From Tetrahymena thermophila SB210 (taxonomy: Eukaryota; Ciliophora; Oligohymenophorea; Hymenostomatida; Tetrahymenidae), in the NCBI RefSeq assembly GCF_000189635.1, contig NW_002476484.1, positions 1 through 64,000 on the forward strand: a DNA stretch of 64,000 bases, read 5' to 3'. Positions 14,401-26,290 of the stretch are shown here, one piece after another. Numbering within the stretch: position 1 is the stretch's first letter; every line of letters starts with the position of its first letter. The translations under genes and the position numbers were made by a program. The notes under the pieces are model-generated. The model was not told the origin of the DNA, made no database searches, and saw only the letters and a program-made list of their open reading frames with translations.

Positions 14401-15818
14401 TTTTTGTATAATTTTACCAAACATTTTTGTTTTTAAAAGAAATTATTCTCTAAATATTTCTATTATCCTAAAAGGTTGAAATATTCTTAAAAAAAATAAG
14501 AATTAGAATCCGTCTAAGTCAAAAGCTTAAGAATTAAGACTTATCATACTCAAAAGATCAATTAAAAAAAATGAACTTAAATAGTTTGTAAAAATTTGTA
14601 TATGCTACTCAATAGAAGTACCTTATTCAGTTGATATAGTGTTAAATTTGATAAAAATATCCAAACTAAAAATCAAAGTACAGAAATAAGACATGTAATA
14701 GCTAAAGAATGATCCTCTAGCTAAACCAAAACAATACTCGAATGGCAGATACACAAATAGGATTGTAGAAGCACCAAAAATAATAGCCTCCCAAAGTATA
14801 TAAAGTGAAGAAAGGTTGTGAAATAAAGGAAAGTACTTAAATAAATAAATTCCTGTGTTTTTCACATATATTTTGAGTTAATCATAAGTTTTTAAGATAA
14901 ATCCAAAGTATTTTATAGTGAATTTTAAAATTTTTCTATAATTTTTAAATGAAATTATTCCCTTAAAATTGCTGTAAGTAAAGAAGCGGCCAACTTTATA
15001 TTTATTTAATTAAGATATTTCAGTTTAATGATTTTGATTACTAGAAACATCATTTATAAGTCGAACTTGTATTTCTCTAAGAAATTATGGTCTAAAAAAT
15101 AGAGCACTTTGATAAGCTATTTTTTTCATTTTTGAAATTAAGTTTATTATCTAAAGCCACTTTTTTTTCCATACCTCTTATTGAGCATGTCTATCTATAT
15201 CTAATAAATTATTTCTTTTTTTAAATCCCCTTTGTTTCACTCCTATTTTATTTTCCTCTTTCATATTAAATGCACTTGTATAATTAATAGTCTTATGTTG
15301 ATAGTTTTTTCTATTCACAGGGAAGGCGCTTGCTACATTCTGTTTTTGATTAAAAATAGATTGAACAGCTGCTACATTTCGCTTATTTTAAGAATAGACT
15401 GACTCATTAAATTTGCTTATTTCATTACACATTTCAGTATTCTCATAGTTTGTTATATTTAAATTTTACTCAAAAGTTTTATATTAAGTAGTATATTAGT
15501 TATTCATAAAAGATTAATCCATGCTACCTTTTTTAAATAAATAAAAGTTTTAAAAATTATAATAGCTTATTTACTCAAGTTAATTCAAAACAAAAAATGC
15601 TAATATAACGTATTTGTTTATTTTGATTCTAATTTCATATCATTTTAAGTATAAAATCTAACAACTTAATTAATATTTATTTTAGCTTACAAAATGATTG
15701 AAAAATAAATTTGTTTTAAAGTAAAAAGCTTTACCATTTTTTTAATTTTCACTCTAAAAGTAACAAATCTCACTTTTGCTTTCATTATGCTTGTTTTCTT
15801 TCTAATTTTTGCAGACAT
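11469..15818 (-). CDS. K+ channel, EAG/CNG-like, with zinc knuckle (copy 3)
   Basis: Third tandem paralog. A short first exon (KVRFVTFRVKIKKM, followed by GTAAAG) starts at 15818, or at the inner ATG at 15785. The main N-terminal exon begins near 15550 and includes MDQSFMNNQ, then S1 (LYILWEAIIFGASTILFVYL) and S2-S4. The pore reads TMTTIGYGDFT (GYGD at 14161-14172) and S6 ends near 14080. A longer intron (about 13670-14070) separates S6 from the C-linker. The cNBD-like domain has NFGLVKFM at the phosphate cassette. The tail shows CX2CX4HX4C (12891-12932), an acidic Ser/Glu stretch (about 12600-12690), HX4CX4CX2C (11904-11945) and the ending YEFDKMRKYQFYF. It looks intact. The function is inferred from the filter and domain order. 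Confidence 0.87.
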
Positions 15819-15834
15819 TTACTTGAAGCTAAGA

Positions 15835-15895
15835 TGGAAACTGTGTTAGAGATTATGATTAGTCTCCTAAACTTTAGTTCTACTATTATAATTAA
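15835..15895 (-). promoter_or_regulatory. Conserved upstream block of channel copy 3
   Basis: Third instance of the shared block, ending 17 bases before the outer ATG. The central AGTAGAACTAAAGTTTAGGA is identical to copy 1. Confidence 0.5.
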
Positions 15896-17451
15896 AGGAG
15901 CTTAAATTAATAAAATGAAGTTTATTAGTCTAAATCTGCAGATAAAGAGGGTTTATCAAATAAATTAAACTAATTTAAATGATTTATTTTATCCTTCATT
16001 AAAGAAAAACCAGCACTTTGGTATGTTCAAATTATCTTTAAAAATTTTAAAAAGTATATTTATTTTATTTATTTGTTTGTTTGTTTTGTTGTTATTTATT
16101 GATAAACAATTGATAGTGAAAAAGCACCTTTTTTTAATTAATTAAATCAATCATTCTACTCATTCATTCTTAATAAAATTTTTTTTAGAAACTAAGCTTA
16201 AAATGAGAAAACATAGTTTCTAAGAAAACATAAAATATTGCTTCTACTTTTGTTCCCATTTTAATATATATATTATGCTTAGTAAAATATAAGCTTAATT
16301 TCATGAAATTATGCCTTAAAAACTCAGTACAAAATTACTCATTTAGGCATCAAACTGTTAATAATTGTAATAATAATTGAACGCTAACATTTTTAATGAA
16401 ATTAATGAACCTATTACGAGTAAAATAGCATTCTTTCAATATTAAAGCCACTTTTATAAACAAAGGTTTCAATTATATCTAAGTCTATTATTTAAAAGAA
16501 AAAAGATATTATTAAATTATTTTAAAACCTAATTTAATTTATAATAGAAAATATTTTATTAAAATAAATAATTCTCATATTTTAATCAATTTATTAGATT
16601 TATTTGCTATTATTTATTTTTATATTAATTTACTTTAGAGTTATTTACTTATTTAATTAACATTTTGATTCAAGTCCTTACAAAATTAATTGATTGGAAA
16701 AGATAAACGAAGCTAGTCTCCCTTTTAATATTTACAATGAACAATCTAAAATTAATGTGAAGAGGAATTTACATAGATTGAAGGATATGATTAAAAATGT
16801 TTTATTTCGAAAAATGGTAAAATAATTTCTTTAAGATAAAAGATCTAGCTTTATTTAGAGGATATATGAGGTTGTATTTCTAGTAATTAATTTATTTTAG
16901 TAAATTTAATTTTTAAATTTTTTGATATTTAATTAGCTCCAAGATATTTTGTTCATAAATAAAAAAATAATAATAAAATTTCTATGTTTTAGGTTAAATT
17001 ATCCGGCTTTCTTTCAATACTAAAGCGCTTTTTATAAAAAAAGATATAAATTTTATCTAAATCTATTATTTAAAAGAAAAAAACATTTTTAAATCAATTA
17101 ATTTATATCCTTATTTAATTGAAAATAGTATAAGTTTTATTAAAATAAATATTTCGCTAATGATAAACAATTTATTGGATTTATTTGCTATTATTTACTT
17201 TGGAGTTATCTACTCATAAAATTAATATTTTTATTTAATTAAGCCTTTTTAATTAATTAATCAAAGAAGAGAAACTGAGTTAAAGAAAATAATAAATTTT
17301 ATTTTAATTTGTTTATAAAGTTAAGAAAACTTTTTTTGTTAAGTGTTAAACTAAATATTCTTATTTAAATCATATAATTAAAAATAACAAATCAAAAATG
17401 TAAAATAAATATAACAATCTTAATTAATTTAATTCTGATTTAATAAATAAG
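15896..17451. other. Spacer between channel copies 3 and 4
   Basis: AT-rich DNA that contains an internal direct duplication (16432-16660 and 17012-17225). No gene or RNA was seen. Confidence 0.6.
16432..17225. repeat. Diverged direct duplication in spacer
   Basis: Two segments of roughly 200-230 bases, at 16432-16660 and 17012-17225, share the same order of words: AAAGC near the start, then ATCTAA.TCTATTATTTAAAAG, ATTAAAATAAATA, and TTTATTTGCTATTATTTA near the end. The offset is about 575 bases. Homology looks old, with many substitutions and small indels. Confidence 0.65.
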
Positions 17452-20400
17452 TCAAAATAATTTGTGAGAAAAAAAAATTTTATCATTAAACAATGTTTTA
17501 TGTTTAATTTTAATTTAATTTTTATTTATGACAGTCTAATAATTTCCTTCAGGAAAATAAAATTAATATTTTCTCATCTTATCGATTTCATGCATAAAAT
17601 TTTATTGTGCTAATCCAAGTAATTATTTAGAGCTACCTTTACTGATTTGTTGATTACTATTTGAGTTTTTGTTAATAAAGCTCAATGTCTTTGATTTTAT
17701 TGGGTTTTAAATAAAACCTGTTCTTTATTTTGTTGATTGCAAAATACTCTTCACTTTATGGTATTCTTAATTAACTGAGTGTGCTAAATTTGGTTTATTT
17801 TTTTCATTGTTTAATATTTCCTTAATTATACTTTATATATCGTTATCAATCTAGATGCAATTTTAACAATTCTAAATGGGGCAATTTAGAGGTTAATGAT
17901 TGGCTAACCTTTTAATTAATTTATTTTTTTAATTTTTAAAAATAGCTACTTGATAAAAATAAAAAATAATAATTTTTTGATAAATTAAAAATAAATAATT
18001 AGAAATGAGAATGTTTACTGTAGAAGAAAATCTATATTATTTAAGATCTACATATTTTATATCTTACTAGCATATCTATGTGCCTATGAAGATTATGTTT
18101 AACATCTTTCTAACTTTTAGTAAGTTTATATTTTTGTTTAACCTTTAAGCATAAAATATTCTTTAATTAAAAATTTCTGAAAGTAAATAAATTATTTACT
18201 TATGATATTATTTAGTTATTCGTAATCTTGAGCGTTTGATAGGTTTTACTCACTAGATTTTAATTTTTTTTAGCTTTTATTTTTTTTATTGTTTGCTTGA
18301 TTATTTTAGTTTTCTTCTAAAATTATGCTTTCTTAATCATAAAATAATTTACTTGGTATAATACCACTAATTATATTTTGTTTGTTGAGTGAATTACAAG
18401 AATTTATTTCTCCTTAATCAAGTTAATTTTGAAATTCTTTTTAAATTAAAAAACTACATTTTCTCTCACACAATTAATGCAATTAATCGTCAATTATTGA
18501 TCCTTTTTTTTTCAATTCACCTACTTTTTACTCAATTAACAATTAAGTTCCATCTTTTTATTACTTTAATTCCATTGAACTCACATCATCCTCTTCACTT
18601 TGATCTTCATCTTCTTCGTCAACTTCAGAATCAGATTCTTCACTTAAATCCCAAAAAGAAAAACATTGAATATTTTATAAGTAAAATTAATCAGCAGATT
18701 TTTATACTTTTATCTAATTTATTACTGCGTTTAATGTTTTTTCATTTTTATTTCGCTAATAATTTTTAATTTTTGTATCGCATTCTTATAAATATTTCCT
18801 CAATATCTGTGATTTCTTACCTTCGTAGAATAGATAAGGACATTGTTCAATAGTATGATTTTTTTATAAACAAGAGTAGCAGTAAGCATAAACTTTTTAA
18901 AATTTGCTTTGAAATCTAACTTCATCTCTAGCATAACAAAATTTTTAATACTCTATATCATATTTTTTTAATATTTCCATAAAATTAGAGTAACTTAGTT
19001 ATAAAATAGAAGAAACACCCACACTTTTATATTTAATTGTACTATTTTGATCTCCAAATATGAATTTAACTAATCCAAAATGTTGTCCATATCTGAATTT
19101 CTTTTTTTAAAATAAATATAATTTAAATAGAAAAAGACCTAACTTAAAAAAAGATTTTACTTAAATCTCCTTTATTTTAGTTTTCGAATCTTATTAACAA
19201 TACTCTAAAATAGATCCATCATTAACAAAATAAATAAAAGTTTCATTTTCTTCCTCTTATTAATTAATGATTATTTAATCAGGGCATAAAATCCATTCTT
19301 TCATTTATAGAGCTAATTCACTGAAAACTTATTCATTTAATATTTCTTTAAAAATTGGTACTTTTTTTAGCATTTTTATGTATACATCTTGCTGTATTTC
19401 TTTTTATAAGTACAATGATAGCGAAGAGAGCGATTTTATAGAACAGGAATAGTCACAATATTAATCGCTGTATAAATGCTACAAATACTTTTTTGCCCTA
19501 CATTGAAGTGTTAATTAAACATCATTTTACCTAAAGTATTTATTTATTTTAGCCAATTCTTATAGGTAGAGATCTCTCTTTTACTTAATGTCATATAAAA
19601 TATTTCCTATAATTAAAAATATTACTTTCTATAAAAATTAAGTTCTTATCTAATTAATACAACATATTAAATCGTGGTAAGCAAGTTTAAAAATTTTTAT
19701 TTTTTTAATTAAATTTTTAAATTTTAACCTCAGTCAGCTCTTCAATTAAAAATTAAAAAACATTTAAAATTTAGAGGTTATAAAGTATATTGAATTTAAT
19801 ATAAAGAAAAAAAATAAATATTTATCAGAAAAAATTAAGTAAATACAAATCAAAAGAAATATAAGATAATTATTTTAAAAAGAAATATATTTTTATTAGA
19901 ATTTACCTATAGAATTAATTGCATAACCAAACATTCCACAAGAAAAAAAAGCAATAAAAATCATCAGAAATTTTTCTAAGTGACTTTATGCAGTGAAATC
20001 ACCATACCCTATGGTTGTCATAGTAACAATAGCATAATAAAAAATTTAGATATATCTACTAGATACTGATTCTACTTAAAAATTATAAAATACAATCCAA
20101 CCTTTATTCTACTAAAGCTATAGAAGTCCTACATAATTCCAAAGACAAGTAAAGAGATGAGCAAAGTATATAACTTAAGCTAATAAATACAGCAAAGAAA
20201 TTATTCCTTTATATTAATTTGATAAATAAATAAACAAAATATATTATACTTTTATTTTAACTTACCAAATACTTTCGTTTTTAAGAGAAATTATTCTCTG
20301 AATATTTCTATAATTCTAAATGGTTAAAAAATCCTTAGAAAGAATAGGAAATAGAGTCCTTCTAGGTTAAAGAGCTATGAATTTAGGCTAAGTATACTAA

Positions 20401-21622
20401 CTATATCAGTGAAAAATGATGAGTTTAGATAATTAGAAAATATTTGTATGTGCTACTCGATAAAAGTACCTTATTCAGTTGATAGAGTGTTGAATTTTAC
20501 AAAAATATCAATGCTAAAGATAATATTACAGAAATAAGAAATATAATATCTTAAGAATTCTCCTCTAGCTATCTGAAAGCCATATTCAAAGGGAATGTAA
20601 ACAAATAGAGTTAACGAAGCAAAAAAAATGACTGCTTCCCACAGGATATATAGAGAGGATAAATTATGAAATAATGGAAAGTAACTAAAGAAATATATTC
20701 CAAAATTTTTTAATTAAATTGTTAATTGGTTGTAGGATTTTATAAAAAATCCAAAGTATTTTATGATGAATTTTAAAAATTTTCTATATGTTTTAAAAGA
20801 CATAATTCCTTTAAAATTGTTGTAGGTAAATAAGCGACCTAAATGATTTTTATTTATTTAAAAAAATTCTATTTAAGTATTTTAATTGCTTGATAAATCA
20901 TTTATTAGTCTAATTTAAACTTCTCTCAAATTCTAAGGTCTAAAAAACAAAGAACTTTGAAATGCTATCCTTTTCATATTTGACACCAATGCAAGTATTT
21001 AAAGCCACTTTTTTCTCCATACATCTTTTTAGGTATTATTATCTATTTCCAATAGATTAATTCTTTTTCTATGATTTCTTTACTTTGAATTTGCCTTATT
21101 TTATTCCTTTATATCAAAAGAACTTCCAGAATTAAAAGTTCTATTTTAAGCATTTTTATTCTTAATAGTGTTTTTAAAATTTTGAGAAGGTAAGCTGCAC
21201 TATATTTCTTTCAAATTTGGTTGCATTAAATTTTGCTTTGTTTAGTAAGAATCCTATCCATTTGTTTTAGAAACATCTTTAAATATATCATAATTTGTAT
21301 CATGACACTTTTAGCTTTACTCACTTTACTTAAATAATAAGTCCTACTAATTATTCGAAAAAGAGTGATCTGTTCCAACTATTACAAAGTAAAATTTATA
21401 AATATGAGGTTTAAATTGAATAAACTATTATTTTAATAAAAATCTAACTCACTTTAAAAGTAATTATGAAATAATTAATGAAGAATCCATTTCATAATTG
21501 TGATATTTTATGAATTAGAAGTATATTCAATATTCTCTTTAATAATGTTGTAAAAATAATTTTTTAAGTACCATTTTTTTACTCGTCACTCTATAAATTA
21601 CAAACATCACTTTTATAATCAT
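17452..21622 (-). CDS. K+ channel, EAG/CNG-like, with zinc knuckle (copy 4)
   Basis: Fourth tandem paralog and the one farthest from the telomere. A short exon from ATG 21622 (VMFVIYRVTSKKM, then GTACTT) precedes the main exon. The main exon is open through S1 (LYILWEAVIFFASLTLFVYI) to S4. The filter is TMTTIGYGD (19998-20009). The cNBD-like domain has HFGLVKFI at the cassette. The tail has CX2CX4HX4C (18840-18881) and HX4CX4CX2C (17857-17898). The terminal segment HEIDKMRKYQFYF is conserved, but the last 25 or so residues differ from the other copies. No in-frame TGA was met in the exons read. The tail also shows an acidic patch near 18590-18640. Confidence 0.86.
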
Positions 21623-21672
21623 TTTAGATACTATTATGCTAAATTATTTCCAGATTATTAATTATTTATGAG

Positions 21673-21733
21673 GGAAACTGCATTAGCGACTGTGATTAGT
21701 CTCCTAAAATTTAGTTCTACTATTACATCTAAA
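21673..21733 (-). promoter_or_regulatory. Conserved upstream block of channel copy 4
   Basis: Fourth instance of the block, ending about 50 bases before the ATG. The core AATAGTAGAACTAAA is exact. The flanking GGAAACTGCATTAG is shared with copy 1. Confidence 0.5.
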
Positions 21734-22817
21734 GTATTTTAAATTAATACTACATTATAGACTTCTCATAATTAGTACCATAAGAGCTATAATCAGATAA
21801 ATTAACCTAATTTTCATTGGTTATATTATTATCTCTCATATTAAATAATAGTATTGTTTAACTTTTTAACTATAAAACTTATAATAGGTAATATGAACTT
21901 TTATTTACTATGCTTTGTTTTTTTAATTAAGAGTTATATTGAAAAGTAATATATATCAATCAATAACTTAAACTATTTATTATTTTTCTTAGAATTTTAA
22001 TTTACATAAAGATTAATTAAGAAAATATGTTTTGAAAATCAATTAAATAAATGTTTGGTTTCTTTTTCTTAAAATAAAGTAAAAAATATATTAAAAAATG
22101 TGTTTGAAATAAAGAGCATCACTTTAATAGATCAATAAATGCTTATTTTTTTGTCAAATTACAACATTTAAATAAATTATTAACAGGTAACTATTTTACT
22201 AAAAATAATGAACTCTTATTGTATAAAGGTTTTTATCACATTAATAAAATTGATATATTATTTTAATGACTTATTAATTATTAATTATCAAAATATATAA
22301 ACAATTTTTCTAAATTTATTCTATTTATTCAAAGATTATTAGAAGAGTTTTTTATTATGTTTTTTCAATCTTTTTTGAAGGCATATTTTTATTTTTGTAA
22401 AAATATTAAAGTTAAAATTCCATTTTTTTACTTTATTTAGATACTTATTCATATCAAAAAAAATTATCAACGCAGTAAATATGGTAAAACATATTTTATG
22501 GGTTGTCTTAATTAATGAGTAATTTATTTTTAATTAGCATTGAATAAAATAGAATTTTTGATTGTTTATTCTTTATATATAATAAATATTAACTTACAAA
22601 CATTTACTTAAAAATAATTACAATAACAAAAATATAATTTTATCATAAAATAAATAATTTTTAGTGAGTCTAAAACTATTTATTTAAAAATTAAAGTAAA
22701 TTATTGATTACCTTCAAAATTAGTTTTATTTCTTATTGTAGAGTTTAAAAAAAATGAATAGATAATTGTTAACTATTTTTATGGCTCAACTTTTTTTTTT
22801 TTTAGTTGATTTTACTG
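21734..22817. other. Spacer upstream of the channel array
   Basis: AT-rich DNA between the last channel block and the presumed stop of the LRR gene. No further channel fragment, repeat or RNA gene was seen. Confidence 0.55.
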
Positions 22818-25800
22818 TCATTTATTTTTATTTTAAACTGAATCATCCTCTTCTTCATAGCTAGAGTAACTATCATAGCAATTAGTACATTCATAATAAT
22901 CAAAAAGGAAACTAAATTCTACTAATTGAGTAATTTTACTGATTTATTAATATAAATTTGCATTTGCAAATATACCTATCGGATTTTATCTATTTAAATT
23001 TATTCAAAATTAAAAAACATTAAGAATGAATGATTGATAATATGTTTTATGTTTGCTAATAAAAAACAAATTAAAATTCATTTATTTTAATTATTATCTC
23101 CAAAATTTTTAGCATTTTAATAAAATAAATACTAAATAAAATATTTACTGAAGATTGAGTTCTAAAAGTTTTAAATTCTAACATTATCTCACAACCTCAG
23201 CTAGTTCTATAACTGGTTAACATTTAATATCATTATTACTTTTTATTATAAATAATTGTTTTAATTTCTTAAAAATATATTTAATATAAAATATTTATCT
23301 ATTATATTTGAAGTGTTTATTTATTTCGCTAAAATTCATAAGAATTCTTTCTCATTATATCCTAAAAAAATATCATCAATTTTTATTTGTTACAAAAAAA
23401 AAATAAAATTTCATTAAACAAATACTTTTGATAAAGCTAGAATCTATCTTAAATAGCTTTAATTGTAAAAATAGTTTTATTTATAGTATAAAAAATTTAC
23501 TATAAATATATTATTAATGCTTTTATATTAAATTTATATGATTGATTTTTTTATATATTAATTTAGGATTTCTATTTTTATCACTTTCAATAAAAGTTTT
23601 AATATTTGTTTCTCAAAATTATGAAATTTAATTACTTAATCTATAAAATTTACCTTAGATTGAGTTTTAAACTGGAGAGGTTATTAAGTTTTGCTAAAGC
23701 CAATATCATTTTGGAAAGTTAAGGGCAATTTAGAATATTTTCCCTATAATTAGATAATAGTTTTTTATTAAGAGAATAAAATAAAACTTAAAATTTGAAA
23801 CCAAAGTAGCATTAAAATAGTACTATTCAGCTCAGAAAAAAAATTATTATTCTAAAAAATTAATAGTTAATTTTAGCATCTTATATATATTAAAATGTTT
23901 TCTGCCTTCAATTAAATTGTTGAAAAAATAATTAATGCTTACTTTAAAGATGTCCAGATTATGGAGATTAGAATAAAGCTCAAAAGAAGAAAATAACGCT
24001 GATGAGAATTTGTCATTTAAATTTAGTTTACTTTTTATATAAAACAGTTTCGTATCATTTAATTAATGAATAAAATAAAAAATTAAAAGAATTTAAATTA
24101 AGATTTTGTTAAATTTTAGATAATTCAAAAATTACATAAGACGTAAAGATAGATCCTAAAGATGAGTACATTTTTCTAAAGTTTACATCAACTCTTAAAC
24201 AGCTTTGTTTTCAAGTTTATTAAGGCTTTTCATAAAATTAGAAAGTAAAATCCCTTGAGAAAAAAGATAAAAAATAAACAAAATTATTTATTAATTGATA
24301 AAAATGATTTTATTTTACCAATTAAATATAAGTTGTGTCCTCTCTTTTGATTATTTTTCTGGTTTATATTAAAATGAAAAAAATAAATATTAACTTACCT
24401 TAAATCAAGATTCAATTTTTAGATATTTTTAAAATTAGCGCCTTTTAATCCTAATTATGATACATTCTATCCTTCAGCGTTATTACTTTATATAATTTTA
24501 AGTATAAAAATAAACAGTTAAATCTATTACTAAAAGCTTAAAAATAAGTTATTTATTTGTAATTGTGTATTATTTTATTTTTTATACTTATTTGTTAACT
24601 TATTAATTTTAAATTTAAGTAAAAAAGTTAACTAATTACCACAAAATGATTTTTAAATCTTGTAGATTAGTACAAGGAGAAAAGTTTGATACTAATTTAG
24701 CCGCGGGATTTTTAAGCAAGTTGTTTTTGTAAAATCCTAAATTGAGAGTTGACAAGTTAGTGCATTTTGCTAATAGCATAGAGAAGTTGAACGCTCCAAA
24801 TTAATTAATATTGTTATCACTTTTATTAAAATAAATTAAGAACATAGATTAGATTAACAACAATATTAAATAAAAAATTAACTTAAAAATTTGAATTATC
24901 ATTACCTTAATCCTATTACTAAAGATGAAATACTAGTTTTTGCTAAAATAGAGCCTAAATTCGTTATTCCTTAATCGCCTAATTTGTTGTAGCTTTTAGA
25001 TAGGCAATAATTTATGAAATTATTAAAATAATAAAATATGATATTTTATTAATTCATTTTAATATTATTTTTTTAAGAAAAATTAATAAATTTATAAAGA
25101 AAATATTTAAAAGATTAAATTACTTTAATAACAATTATAGTTTCGAAAGATTAGAAGATTTAGATTAATCAAATTTTATTCCAGCCGCAAAGTTATTATT
25201 TAGTTAATTTTCACTTTTTTAAAACATATTTGAATTAAATTTAAATAAAATATTTATTTTTTTAAAATAATTTAATTTTTATTAAAAAAGATAAATAAAG
25301 ATAAAAAGCAGAAAATTTTGTTACTCTAAAGCAAGTGTCAAATGATAGAGTTAAGGGCATTATAGTAAATTCATAAATAAAAGTGAACTACCCTAATCAC
25401 CAATTTTATTTTTCCTTTAAATATTTTTCAATCAAAAAATTCAAATTTAAAACAGATTTAATTGATAAATAAGCTAAATTTAAAACTAAATGTTCACTTG
25501 AAGTATAAATACTTTTTCATATAATAATTTGCTTTGCTTTATTTTTATTTGGTTATTTCAATTTAAAGTTTATGAAAAAAATAGTAATTACTTTAAAACT
25601 AGCTTTAACCTTGTCATATTTACTAATTTTAATAAATTAGTCCCTAATTCTAAAACACCTTTATCAGTAATGTTATTGTTACTTTATTAGTTGAAAAATT
25701 AATAATAATAAATAAAGTTATGTTTATTTTTTTTTTTTTTAAGGTAAAGAAAATAAATAGTAAAATAAAAATTTTAATTAAGTAATTTTTGAGAAATAAA

Positions 25801-26290
25801 TAATCAAAATAAGATAAAAGTATTCAAGAATAACAGTAAGTATTTTATATAAAAAATGATAAATATATAATAAGCTCTATAAGAAATATTCAGTTTTTGC
25901 TTTTAACAACTAAAATAAAATAATAATTATTAAAATTAAGAAATTTTGAGTAATTAATAATCAAAATAAGATAAAACGATTCAATAATAGTGAGCATTTT
26001 TGATGAAAACATGACGAATAAACTTTGAATAGTAAAGGCTAACACATAATTTATTTAGTTAAATTTCGAAAATTCTAATTAAAAGAAATATGGTTTTGTG
26101 AGACTAATTATTTTTATCTGCAAATCTTACCTTATAAATTTAATAGTAATTTTGATTTAAAAAAATCATGTCTTTAAATGCTCTAAGAAATACTTTTTTC
26201 TGTTTTTACTTTTAACAACTTTAATAGTGCTAATAGTGCTTCTAATATGAAAATAGCCTTTCTTGTCAAGTTTAATAAAATAATTATCCA
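22818..26290 (-). CDS. Leucine-rich-repeat protein, one repeat per exon
   Basis: The minus strand shows a ladder of short coding pieces, each ending in an LRR motif at or just before a GT donor. Examples are LVNMTRLKL (about 25600-25680), LLQCPQLYHLTLALE (near 25330), ILAKTSISSLVIGL (near 24940), LAKCTNLSTLNLGF (near 24740), KNIQKLNLDL (near 24420), LAKLNNLSSLKLNLR (near 23660) and CQNLKLLELNL (near 23180). Between them are AT-rich gaps of intron size. The 3' end at 22818 rests on an acidic tail (YEEEDDSVQNKNK) and is tentative. The most upstream piece seen is near 26130-26280 (SKLLLNL before GTAAG), and no start codon was assigned. The repeats resemble those of the kinase gene at 30-38 kb. 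It may be a decayed copy, because some gaps are long and the joins were not all resolved. The function would be protein binding. Confidence 0.6.

Noticed and set aside
18389-18769. Plus-strand frame of 126 codons
   Set aside because: It lies opposite the acidic tail and other exons of channel copy 4, whose minus-strand frame is conserved among the paralogs.
22840-22930. Alternative frame giving a hydrophobic segment like an ion-channel S6 (LIIMNVLIAMIV)
   Set aside because: The other frame gives an acidic tail ending at a nearby TGA. The hydrophobic frame continues into poly-Lys and AT-rich noise.
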